From contig BDSI01000087.1 of assembly GCA_003117195.1 (NCBI GenBank), forward strand, positions 282,561 to 346,560: a stretch of 64,000 nucleotides of DNA, given 5' to 3'. The notes under the pieces were generated by a model. The model did no database searches, was not told where the DNA came from, and saw only the letters and a list, made by a program, of their open reading frames with translations. Positions 48,701 through 59,600 of this stretch are shown here, in pieces. Every line of letters starts with the position of its first letter. Position 1 is the stretch's first letter. This stretch comes from Eudorina sp. 2006-703-Eu-15. Lineage: Eukaryota; Chlorophyta; Chlorophyceae; Chlamydomonadales; Volvocaceae. Both the position numbers and the translations under genes were made by a program.

Positions 48701-51700
48701 CCCCGCGCGCGCCGCACCTTGCTCAGCTCCGCGGCCTCCAGCAGCGCCCGCAGCCGCGGGGTTACGCCGCTGTAGAAGATGTGCAGCAGCAGGCAGCAGC
48801 AGTGCCGGCCTGGGCGGGCGGACAGGCGCCGTCGGAAGCAAGGGGGTAAGAAATGGGTGCAGAGGGCAGCCGGGGGGGCAGAGGGGAGCAAACGGTTTCG
48901 GGTTCGCGGTAGCCGTATGCAGGTTTAGGCCTCTGCCGTAAACGTCCCCACGACATACAATGCGGCCCAGTCCATCCCATGTGATACCGTACAGACGGTG
49001 CGGCAGGACGGCCGCAGCTGGCTGCTAGATGCATTCCTAATATGAATATGAAACCATAGGCATTTCGCCTGCAATGATGCGCCGACAGCTGTGGTGGTGC
49101 GCTGATCGTCCCGGCCCGGCCCCGTGTGGTTGGTGGTGGCGCTGTTGGTCGTGGTGGCTGTGGTGGCAGTGGTGGTATTGGTGGCGGTGGTGGCGATGGT
49201 GGTAGTGGTGGTATTGGTGGTAGTGGTGGTGTGTGGTGATGTGGAGGTCGCTCACCTCCGTTGCTGTCCGCTGCCGCAGTCGCTGCCTCGGTCCAGGCAA
49301 CCACTGCCCCTTCACCTGCCCCTGCCGCGGCATTTGTGCTCGAGTTCGAGTCCCGGCCACATCCATATCCACTCGAATCGGGGGACTGCGCCGCGGGGCC
49401 GCAGGTCCCGCCCCCGGAGGAGCTGGTGTGGGCTCCGGTGGTGGACGCCAGCAGGCAGGGCGGCGCGGGAGGCATGACGGCGGTGACGGCCGTGGTGGGG
49501 TGGGCGGGCCGTGGGGCGCCGGCAGCCACAGGTCCGGGTCTGGGCCCGGGTGCGCCCGCCGCGTAGCAGATCTGCAGCAACGCGGTGGGGTTGCCCGCAG
49601 ACCCTGCGGGAGCCGCCCAGGAGGGAGCCGGCCGCCCAGTGGGAGGTGGGGAAGTGGAACAGCGGGCAGTAGCGGGGATCAGCGGGGATGGGTGGCCTTT
49701 TCACACGGCGCTGGCTGCCAGAGCAAAACTCCGCGACGGACGGAAGGACGGATGGACGGACGGACAGCGCAGCGAGCGGGTCCTTGGTGTGCAACGGAAG
49801 CACAAAGCCCGGACAAAGTCAAGCCCACGGCAAGGCAGAGAATGGTGTGGACCTCGCGCCGATCTACCTCCCATATATATATATAAACAAGGGCTGCCAG
49901 GTAATGGCAGCACGGCGGCATCAACCGCTGAAGAAAGCTTTCGACGGGGCATGCCGCCAGATCCCCCTCAAATCACACCTGCCACGTATATGGTAAGTTT
50001 TTTCCTCGCAGGTTTTATGGTAAGTATATTGATACCTGGGATCGGGCGGGCGGGCGGGTTGCACTTCTAATCACACCTGCCACGTACTGCGGCCGCCACT
50101 CCATGTCCAGACCGATGACCCGCGGCCGCGACTGCTGCAGCTGCCCGCACAGCCAGTCCACCTCCACCGCCGTCGCCGCGTACCTGGTAAGGGTGGCGGC
50201 AGACAGCGACGTACGGTCGGTTGCATGACGGTTCGTCAGCGGACAGCAGAAAAAGACGGGATCAAGAGACTGCGGCACGCGCTGCGCTTCATGAAGCACC
50301 TGAAGGGGGGGGCTGCTTCAGACGGCAGCAACCGCTGCCACAGCTGCGCAGCAGCCGTCACGTTGTGCAGCGCAGCGCTGCGCTGCAGGCCATCATCCCA
50401 CCGTAAACTACGGTAGGCGACCATCCAACGTTGGTGGGTTGTGTGTTCCAGCGCGTCTGTTCCAACGTCGGGCGGCTCAAGCCTTTTCCGCACGCAGACA
50501 CATACGCACGTATACACACCACATACATTGTTCGTTTGCGGATTACCTGGTTGGGCACACCACGGACATGCGCCGCGGTACGGGTCCTCTTCCCACACAC
50601 GTGCAGACACGCAGCTCAGCTTCCCACGGCACCACCATGGGTACACAATACACCATGGCATGCCGCACTGCCGCACTGTCTCACTGCCGCACTGTCTTGC
50701 TGCCTCACCGGACGCTTCCCTCGTACTGCAGGACAGGCAGCCGGGCGGCCGGCCGCTGCGCGCCGCCGTTGCACCCGCCTCCTGCCGCCGCCGCCGCCGC
50801 CGCCGCCGCCGCCCTGGCCGCCCGCACCTCCGCGATCGACGGCAGCGCTGCGGACCGCCCGCCGGACTCGCCCGCGGATGACGCCGCCGCCGCTGCGCCG
50901 GACGACGCCACCGCGGGCGCCCCGACCGGCGCCGCTGAGGAAGACGGAGCCGCTGCTGTGGCTGCGGTTCGGCCACCGGACAACGAGGCCGGTAGTCGCC
51001 GACTGACGCCGCCGCCGCCGCCGCCGCCGCTGCTGCTGCTGCTACTGCTGCTGCTGCCGCCATCCCTGGGTGCGCCGCCGGCACCCAGGTTGCATGCGGC
51101 GAATCCGGCGCCATCATGGCTTTTGCTGCAGGGCACCACCCCGTTGTTCACTGATACTGGCCCCGGTTCCGGTACGGATACCGGTACTGATACCGGTACG
51201 GATATTGGCCCCGGTTCCGGTACTGATATTGGCACTGGCACCGGTACTGATATTGGCACTGGCACAGGCGCCGGCATCCGCGCTGGAACCGGCGCCGGCA
51301 CTGGCACGGGCACGGGCGCGCCCCCACCGGCCGCCTGACCGGGAGCTGCAGCTGCCGGGGGACCGCAGCCTGTCCCCTCACCCGACCGCTGCGATCCACC
51401 CGCACCCGCGGTGTCCACCCGTGCCCCACCCGCCTGGCGCTCCGCCGCCAGCGCGGACCCGGCCACGACGGCTGGCAGCCCCGACGCGGCTCCGGGGGGC
51501 CGCTCCATCGCCGCCACACCGACATCAACATCCGTTGATGCAACAGCTGCTGCAGCAGCACCAACGGCTGCAGCAGCTGTGGCAGTAGCTGCGGCAGCTC
51601 CAGCGCTGCTACCTCCGCGACGCGGCGGCTCGCAGACGTGTGCGGGTGCGGGCCTCCATGCGGTGTCGCAGCAGCGGCGGCCTCTGCCCGCGTGCACGTC

Positions 51701-53966
51701 GGCGCCTCCGCAACCAGACGCCGCGGTGAAGGGACGGGGCGGCGGCGACGGCCCGCCGTCAGCGACCTGCGCAGGTGCAGTGCCGCTTGGAGCAGTGGGC
51801 GGTGGGACCGGCGCCGCGGGCTGCAACGGCGCCGGGGCGGCGACGACGGACTGTCGTGATAGCGGGGCGGTCCAGGAGGGCCCGGAGGTCGGCAGCGACC
51901 CGACAAAGGGGCGAGGGGCCGCGGCATCGGTGCGGGTGACCACCGCTGCATCGGCCGTGGCCGCGGGCGGCGCCGCCGAAGCGTGCAGCTGGGGCGGCAT
52001 CGAGGACAGCGGCGGCCGCTGCGGCTGCTGGTGGTGCTGGGGCTGGGGCTGCCCTTGCCGCCCACATGGATCCTCACATGGCGGCACCACCACCACCACC
52101 AGCCGCTCACACTGCCGTTGGTAAGCATGGACCGGCGGGCCCGGCGGCCGCCCCCACTGGACACCCCCATGGCCGCCTTGCCCTGACGGCAGCACCGGTC
52201 GCTCAGCCGGCTGCGCCGCCGCCGCCGTCGTCGTCGCCGCCGCGCCAACAGCCGCCGAAACGCTCCTCGGCGGCCCCTGCTGCACCCCGACCAGTGCGGC
52301 GGCGGGCACTGGCGGCACAAACAGAGCCTGCTGCGGCAGCGCCTGATGCCGCTTGTCCGGGCCCCTGCCCACCACATGCCGGGCCGGCATCCCGCCCATC
52401 GTCGCCGGCGGTTGGGCGCCAGGCCGGGCCGGCGCTGCTGGGTCACATGGCAGCGGGCGTTGTCGCGGCCGCTGCGCTTGCAGCAGCGCAGGCTGCAGGT
52501 TGGCTGGGTTTGCGGTCTCGGCAGTCGGGGACATTGCGGGGCATGGGTGAAAGGGTGGCTCGGATGGCACAGGTGGGGCCTGTCCGTGCGGCCCTGACGA
52601 GGATTGCCCTGGTGGCAGCGGCTGCGGGGGACCTTCCGCATGGCGCGGCTGCTGTAGCTGCTGCCGCTGCTGAGGCCGCTGCTGAGGCTGCTGCTGAGGC
52701 TGCTGCTGAGGCTGAAACTGCAGCTGTCGGTTCGGCCACGTAGCGCCCTGCGGGCAATGCCGCGCGTGTTCACCGTGCTGGGGGTGCAGCGCCTGCGAGA
52801 CTCGCTGGGGGTGGAGGTAGTGCTGCTGCTGCTGCTGTGCAAGGCTCTGCCCCGAAGACTGCGCCCAGCCACTGGTGCCCGTACTGCCAGGGCGCCACGC
52901 ATCGTGACTCGATCCCTGACAGCGCTGTTGTTGCGGATGCGGTTGCGGTTGCGGATGCGGTTGCGGATGCGGCTGTTGCCATGCCGAGGAGGGCTGCTGC
53001 GGCTGTGCCGGCAGCGGCACAGGGCCCGCCATGCAGATGCGGGCAGAGCCTCCGGCCGGACACGCCGGAGGATGCGACACGTACCCTGGGGCTGCGGCCG
53101 GGGCCCCCGAAGTAACCCCCCACGGGGCCGTCGTGTCCAGGTGCGCGGCATCAAGAGTTGGCCCTTTCGGCGGCCGGCCGACGCTGCCTGTGAGATCATG
53201 GCATGGGTGCGGCAGCGATCCGCCCCGCAGCTCGGGGATGTTTTCCGAAACCTTGCTGCTCCCCCAAGAGGAGGAGGGGGAGCAGTGCGTCAGGCAGGGC
53301 CTCTCAGCACCCGCCGCGATGTGCTGCCGCTTGGCGGGCCGGGGCAGGTGGCTGTCACTGCTGCTGTCCCCGGCAGCAGCCGATACGGCGCCAGGGTAGG
53401 GGAAATTTTGGCTGCCGGGGGCAGCCGATGTGCAGCAGGAGCCGTAGCCCTGGCCGTGGGCGTCGCATGACTGGAGGCAGGGCGCAGTAGGAAGTTGTTT
53501 TGCTGTGGCGCAGACTCCAGGCTTGCGCTGCGCAGGCGCATCGGGACAGTTGTCCCTCGTGGATGGATCCTTCGCAGCAGCACCTGCAGGCAAGAGCAGT
53601 GCGTCATGTGCGTGAGGGAGGATCTGGCGCGCAGTTCCGTGGCTGGCGTCGGTGAAGTCCCTTACCTCCGTTTGCGTTCAGCAGGTTCGTGTTGTCGGCC
53701 AGCGGCCTAGCGTTCTTCGCGTGCTTTTGAATCTCGTTCTGTGAGCAAGAATAGGAATGCGTAAACTTCCATATTTTTTTAAAACTACATCAAAAATCGT
53801 CCACGTGCCTGTGCGCTGCGCTCAGCAGACTCCAAAACTCGCTCGAGTTCCTCCAACTCTTCGGCCGACAGCTGCGAGTATTTTAACAACGTATGAAGGC
53901 TTGCCAGCTATGAGTCGAGTTGGCGGTATTATCTCTGCGGATACCCGAACCCACCTGCGAGAACAT
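45742..53966 (-). CDS. WRN-type DEDDy 3'-5' exonuclease with long disordered N-terminus
   Basis: Twelve exons in phase: 53966-53955, 53871-53809, 53738-53666, 53583-50709, 50183-50077, 49603-49256, 48809-48718, 48416-48366, 48002-47946, 47258-47204, 46680-46584 and 46135-45742, giving 1407 aa. The protein starts MFSQ and then LSAEELEELERVLESAE. The catalytic set is complete: motif I VIGLDMEWRP (Asp and Glu), motif II NITGDANKLKRDYG (Asp), motif III RYAALDAYAGLAVW (Tyr and Asp). The helix LPKPNSIRCGNWERRPL is also typical of the WRN exonuclease and its plant relatives, which trim 3' ends of DNA. Exon 4 (958 aa) is Gln/Pro/Ala/His-rich and probably disordered. A roughly 100-residue low-complexity insert sits inside the fold, between LLQICYAA and CLLLHIFYSG. 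No helicase domain is present. Intron 2 appears GC-AG (CAG then GCACGT). Confidence 0.9.
46159..46195 (-). repeat. dispersed ATGTCTACCAATTTCC element, short copy D
   Basis: In gene sense CAGCAGCGCAGTAAGAGATA then TTCTACCAATTTCCTAT, ending 24 bp upstream of the acceptor for the last exonuclease exon (46135). Confidence 0.8.
47330..47434. repeat. AAGTCAGGCC-type tandem repeat in exonuclease intron 9
   Basis: About ten short imperfect units of AAGTCAAGTCAGGCC across 105 bp. Confidence 0.85.
47562..47596 (+). repeat. dispersed GTGTGTTTAGAGAGAAACC-CGCCCGACCC motif
   Basis: Best copy of a short motif family: (GT)n, then TTTAGAGAGAAACCCGCCCG, then ACCC. It lies in exonuclease intron 9, antisense to the gene. 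Confidence 0.75.
47816..47886 (+). repeat. dispersed ATGTCTACCAATTTCC element, copy C
   Basis: Nearly identical to copy A over about 70 bp, in the opposite orientation: GTCGAGTCTCTATCGGATAT, then TCGCTCTGGCAGCAGCGCAG, then TATAAATATGTCTACCAATT. It lies in exonuclease intron 9. Confidence 0.9.
49119..49244. repeat. GGT-rich simple repeat in exonuclease intron 6
   Basis: Degenerate GGTGGT repeats with TGT, GAT and ATT interruptions. On the gene strand it is an ACC-rich run. Confidence 0.85.
49971..49988 (-). repeat. 18-bp direct repeat copying the exon 5 donor site (copy 1)
   Basis: Identical to 50069-50086. The second copy spans the real exon 5 donor (GTGGCAG then GTGTGATT), so this is a second donor-like site about 98 bp inside intron 5. 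Confidence 0.9.
50069..50086 (-). repeat. 18-bp direct repeat spanning the exon 5 donor site (copy 2)
   Basis: Same 18 bases as 49971-49988. The 80 bp between the copies contain a (GGGC)n run and a GTAAGT sequence present twice. Confidence 0.9.
51151..51320 (-). repeat. coding tandem repeat in exonuclease exon 4
   Basis: 6- and 12-bp units (GGTACC/GGCACT-like) coding for repeated Val-Pro and Ile-Ser-Val-Pro, read as VPVPISVPEPGP-type repeats in the disordered region. Confidence 0.85.
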
Positions 53967-56667
53967 TTCCAAACAGTGCACACCCAAGTCTGTGCCACAA
54001 GTCGCCTGTAGAGCCTACTAAGCATGCGCACATCACCATCTCATGCACGTGGAATTTACGCTTACGAGGGCGGTAATAGAGCACGAGTTATACTAGTCCG
54101 GATCAGCTCGCGACAGCAGGTATATCTTTAGGCACATCAGATAAACTACTGTTACAATTGTATATTTGTTTCGCCAGGGAAGGACAACTAGCACGAAGAC
54201 GCACACCGGCGTGCAGTTCTTGCATTTCACGCGAGCCGTACCTCCTCAGCACTCGCGGACACAAACAATTAAACACAGACCTGCCTCTGGACTATTGCAG
54301 GTTTGAACCACTCATGACTTATATAGTTATAATAATGGACCTAAGGCAGCTTTAATTGACAGTACTATGCTGGGCAGTCTGCAACAAGCCAGACCTGTCA
54401 GCCTGCGGCGATGCAAGCGGACCAGCTTTACTACTACGTACGGCGTATATCATACGAAGGTTGATATACTGAATAAGAAATTTGGCAATCACGGTTGGTC
54501 TTCCCCGAAACATGTTCCGCAGCACAACTGAAAACAATCATCTTCGGTGGGTTGCTGCTTTGATTCATTCGCCAAACTATGCGTCGGTTTAGTATAGCAA
54601 AGCCAGGTGTAGTATTACAACCTCCCGACACTGCCCTGTCAGCTGGTTGCGGAAGTTCTAAACAGTCGCACGCAGCATAGCTCACAGCTAGAAGCGCATA
54701 TCGACAAATAACTCATCACAAACTACGGCTTTCATCCGGCATCATCACGGACCCTCAAGCGCTTCATGCCTTTACACGTTACAGCCGTAGTTGTTGTGCA
54801 GTCCGGTAAGCATCAGCAGCAGGTCAGCACATCTGCCACGGCCGACCCTTAGCAGGAGAACTGCTGGCAAACAACAGCCTAGCGTACAAGCTGGGCCGTT
54901 GATCGGTTACCCGGGAGGGACTCGTGAGGGCTCCGAACGTGATCTGCATCCGTGGCCCCCCCTCCCGGCTTCCCGCGTAAATGGCATCTGCTTTACCGTT
55001 GTATGGGTTCGTCGTCGTGCAGACGTGCAGATCAGAGCCCCCAAAAAATGAAATCACAGCAGACTCCGGCCTGGACATCGTAAGAGCCCCCTCTTACGGG
55101 GGGGTCTCCTGCTAGCAGAGCAGGGAGACGGAACCGCCACGTCGCCACGCGAAGGCGCCGCGGCAATGCACAACGACAGCATCAACGCCCCTAAATCATG
55201 ATGACACAAGAATAACACAATGGGTGGGCTTCTCATTAAACACAAGAATAACAGAACACATCAAACACTGACGACACGGATGGCCCCCCACATTCCCTGC
55301 CGTGTGAGTATGCAAGCACCCAAGGTATTCTATGCACTTCGATGTCCAGTAAGCACATAATTATGAGAGTGGGAAAAGTCAGGTCGTCTTTCCCCGCCGC
55401 GCGAAACGGCACGCTCGCACACATCAAATACTGACGGAGCCGCTTTCCCCGCAGTGCAAAGCGGGTCGCATAGCATAGCGCGTAAATGTCGATCCATGGG
55501 GACGGTGTCCTTTTCGGCCCCCTCACTCGTGCCTTCCTACGCCCTTGCTCGCCCGTCAGCAGACACCTAGTTCGACGCGGGGCCATTGCAGCCACCACAC
55601 CGGCAGCTGGCCGTCCTCCAGACGACCGCCGCCCTTACACGGTACCCTCACTAACGAACCTGCGCGGCGAAGCCCACCGAAACGGAAACACACGGCGCCT
55701 CTCCGGTGTCCGCCACACCGCACCGACGCGAATATCAATGGGTTCCCCCGGACTTGCTTTCAGGGTCAGAAGAAAAAAGAATGCTGCCGAGTCCGGCGGC
55801 GCGCACCGCCCCCAGGACGGACGCGTGCCACGGCCAGCCCCACCCCGGCGCGAATGATATTCAAAGAACAAGGAACACACCTGGCGCACCCTAGACCAGC
55901 CCAACTGAGCGTCCGGTTCGAGCCGAGCCGGCAGGGACACCCGCAGCAGCAGAAGAAGAGTGGGCCATGACTGATGGGTGGGACCCACCGTCCAGCTCCA
56001 CAGGACGTAAAGAAATACCAAGCCATACCGGAGTCCCGCTGCCCCGGCCGCAGCCACAGGCGCGCGCATTTTCCCCGTACGGTTATACATTATGTATATG
56101 CCAAGCGGCACAGCGCAGGCCCCCAAAGGACCACATCCTGCCTCCCGGGACGTCCGCCTCCACAGAAGCAGTTAGAAGTTCGATTTATCCACCCACAAAC
56201 CCCCAATCTCGATCTATCTGGGCCCAGGCCCATAGCCTCACGTGCGCTGCACTGCAATGGCGCTGTCATCCACACTTGACCAGGCGGCTGCGAACCCTGA
56301 GACTACCGTACTTCTACAAGCGATGCATCCTTTGAGGTTGGCGGCCACACGCTGCGTTGCGCGATGGCGCACCCGCGCTGGGCGGCCACCCCCCGCCCTC
56401 CAGCTTCGCGCCGCGTGCCCTCCACGTCCCGATGCGGACAGAGAATAGCCACCGCGGAGCAGGAAGTGCCGTGAGAGTGACCGTGTTTCGCTTGTCACTG
56501 CCCCGCACCGGCCCACACTCCGCTCCGAACGCCCGACACGCCGATGGCGCCATCCGCAAGCCCTGACAGGCGTTCCCGACGCCCCTCGGCCATCATAGGA
56601 TAAGCCTGTCTCGACATTCCTGCGGCCTACCCCAACCCCCCGGTCACTCCCATGGCGGCCTGGGCTA
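53967..56667. other. gene-poor interval upstream of the exonuclease gene
   Basis: About 2.7 kb. The part from 53967 to about 55000 is lower in GC and should hold the exonuclease promoter and 5' UTR. The part nearer 56667 should be 3' UTR of the O-fucosyltransferase-like gene, which transcribes towards it. A motif near 55222 matches the reverse of GTGTTTAATGAGAAGCCCACCC. No coding feature is supported. Confidence 0.5.
55635..55639 (-). promoter_or_regulatory. possible poly(A) signal (TGTAA) for the O-fucosyltransferase-like gene
   Basis: TTACA on the plus strand, about 1 kb after the minus-strand stop at 56668. It is far, so support is weak. Confidence 0.25.
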
Positions 56668-59600
56668 TCACCTCCTCCTCCGCCGCCGCCCCTCCTCATC
56701 TTCACGCGCCGAAGCCTGACCACCGCCTTCAAGATCAACTCCACTGTCAATATCTTCGCCTTCAACATCCACTCCGCCGGTGAGCTGCTTGAGGCGCCAG
56801 CGGTCCGACCCGCTCGTGCTGTAGTTGCTGATGCGATAGAACTCATCCACCGCCACGGGCCGCTGCTCGTAGCCTGCGCGACGGTAGAAGCTGTACGAGT
56901 CGCCCGGCGGCAGGTCGCTCACCAAGCGCTCCTGCACGATGGTGGCCGTCATGCTGCTCTCCTGCGGCGTGCGCGCGGGGTAGGTGGTGGTTTGGGCACG
57001 GAGCCCAAGTCGGACCGTCAAACACAATGGCAGAGCAGACAGGCAGGCGGGCAGGCGGCAGCTCAGGTCCATGTAACCGGTCTCACCCAAGGCCCTCTCA
57101 ACAGGACTGTCACCGCCTCAGCGCAGCAAATCAGCGGTGGATGGAAGCGCGGCCGGCACAGGAGAGAGGAGACCGGCCCTGATGCCGAATCGCCGGGGGG
57201 GGGAACTGATGCCTGCGGCACTCGTACCCCGACCCGCAACGCCGTGGCGTCGACTGCCTTCGTTACCTCGAGGACCCCGTGGCACTAGTGCGAAAACACA
57301 GCGTCGAGCCCTCGGTGGGGGCCCGGGTTCTCCTCACTCACCTTGGTGCCCAGGAAAACCCGCGCCTGGGCGCAGACCGCCTCCTCCACCATCGCCAGCA
57401 GCGAGAACGACGTGTTGCTGGCCCCCAGACCCGGTGGCTCGGCCCCGGGCGTGTTGCGGGAGGCGGACCGGTGCGCTGCGAGGCGGAAGGTTTCGGTGGC
57501 GGCAGAAGGGTGTGTCACGGTTCCGGAGCGCGGGGAGGGGCGTGACTGGGTCCTAGGGTTCGGATTCGAGGGCACTCCGTGGGTCTCGACGGCCGGTGCT
57601 TCGCTAGGGACGCGGTGCTGAGGCCGCTGCCAACGTGCCGGCAGTGTGCTCCTGAGGCCGCCACGCCAATGGTCTACCGTAACATTGGCGAGGCGGCGCA
57701 ACATCCATCAGCGCAACATCCATCACAACACTGGCCTGGGCGGTTCTGGGTGGGTTTCTCATTAATCACACCACTGCGCACGAGCATGGTTCGCAGAGCG
57801 AAGCTCGCCAAACTCGTGTGAGGCCGCTGACGAAGCACTTTGGAGCTCCCAGCAGAGCGATCAGAACAACACTGGAGTCCCAGGTCACGGTGGTCGAAAT
57901 CTGGTGGTGGTGGTCAGCGCAATCACCCCAATCTTGATACCCTGCCCCGGCTGTTCTGCGGCCTGTTCTGCGCCTAAGCGCATCGCCCCAGCCGTTGGGT
58001 CGCGGGTTCTGAGACTTTTGAATCCCGCCGCACCGACCTCTGACCGCCACCTGCAGGTCCTCCAGCTCCATGAAGACCGGCGCGATGCCCGCGAGGACCA
58101 GCAGCTTCCGTACAGGCTGCCGTACAAGCGGATGAGTCATCACGAAGACCGTGCTGACATTGTACGACTGCATGAGGCTCTTGATGGACGGGACGAGCCT
58201 GGGCGAGCACAACAAGCCGCATGTCATGAGCCGTCAGAACCCAAAAGCTTTACCGGGGATGGATGGGGTTCAAGGTCGGGCAGAATGTTTCCGTGGGTGA
58301 TTATGAACTAACTCAGATCGAACAGTTCTGTTAGTCAATAATCGTCTGTACACGACCCGCGGGGGCGCATTCGCTCGGCAGGCCTTCAGCCAGTCTTAGG
58401 GATTCTTCTCCTGCATCCATTGAAAGTTTGGGGTGCTGCACGGCACCGTATTGTGTGTCCTGGGCTCGCTGCCCATTAGAGCGAGCAAGTGCCCCTTTGG
58501 GTTTGGCCACTCCAGGAGCGGCCCAGCCGCCTGCACTGACCCACCTCTGCATGATGTACGAGTTCTTGCAGTTCTTCTCAATTTTTGCCTGTTGCGGGTA
58601 CGGGCGAAGAGGGTACAACCGGTCTGAAACTGAGTGACACGCGCCGTTGACCCTCAGGGGCGCAGGCCCGGGACCCATGGAGCGGAAGCGCGCCGACACG
58701 GTGTGCGACCGGCCGGCCGCGCGCACCGCTGCGGCCACGCACCGCTGCCATGCTGGCGTCCGCCGGTCAAGCCATCACACTTAGCCAGCACACGCACACA
58801 TGCTACTGTGCTCCGCCGATTTGCTAGGAATAACATGCAAGTACGGCACCGTCCTAACAATTCATCATTAGGTTAGTAAAACCGGTGGAGTAGTAAAACC
58901 CTTGAGTTCATCCGCCATCGCGCCCGCCGCCTGTGATGCCGTACCTGGTTTTCCGAAGTCCACAGTCTGGGCTTCCAGAACTTGAGGCACGTGTCCGGGT
59001 ACGGACGCAAATGTACTGCGAGGAACGGCCGGTCCCGCAGCCGCTTCTTGACGAAGGTCCGTGCCACGTCGGTGATCAGCGCCGATTTGCGGATGAGGGG
59101 CGAGGTCTGCTGGTAGGCGCGGCAGCACCGGTCGGGGCATGGCACCAGCAGCGGCCCAGCAAGGGAGTTGCTGCCGGCACAACAGCCGGGCAGCGGCGCG
59201 GGGCGCGCGCATCGCATCGCGGCGGCGCACGGCAGCATTTGGGAGGAATAAGAAATTGGTAGACATTATTGGTAGCATTTGGGGGGAATAGGAAATTGGT
59301 AGACATTACTGGTAGCATTTTGGGGAAATGAATGTCGGACACGGGAGGCGCTGGAGCAGGGTTGTGAACGGAGCAAGGAAAGAGGCGCTCTGCGGTCCGC
59401 TAGAAGGTTTCCAAGGCCACCACTCAGCCTGGGACTCCGAGAGGGAGACCGACACGCCGGCTACGTTGTGCAAGGGACAGGCGGCTGCCACTGCTTCGAA
59501 AGGGGCAAGGGGGCTCCGGTGTACAGACAAGTCCACTTGCCGTGAGCCTTCGGAATCTCCGATACCTTACTAGGAATCTCCGATACCTCACTTGGAATCT

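Noticed and set aside
49988..50026. GTAAGT...CAG pair on the plus strand resembling a tiny intron
   Set aside because: Far too short to be spliced and on the opposite strand to the gene; kept only as part of the donor-duplication finding.
55905..55930. GGTTCGAGCC, like a tRNA T-arm / B box
   Set aside because: No matching A box, acceptor stem or anticodon arm at the right distance.
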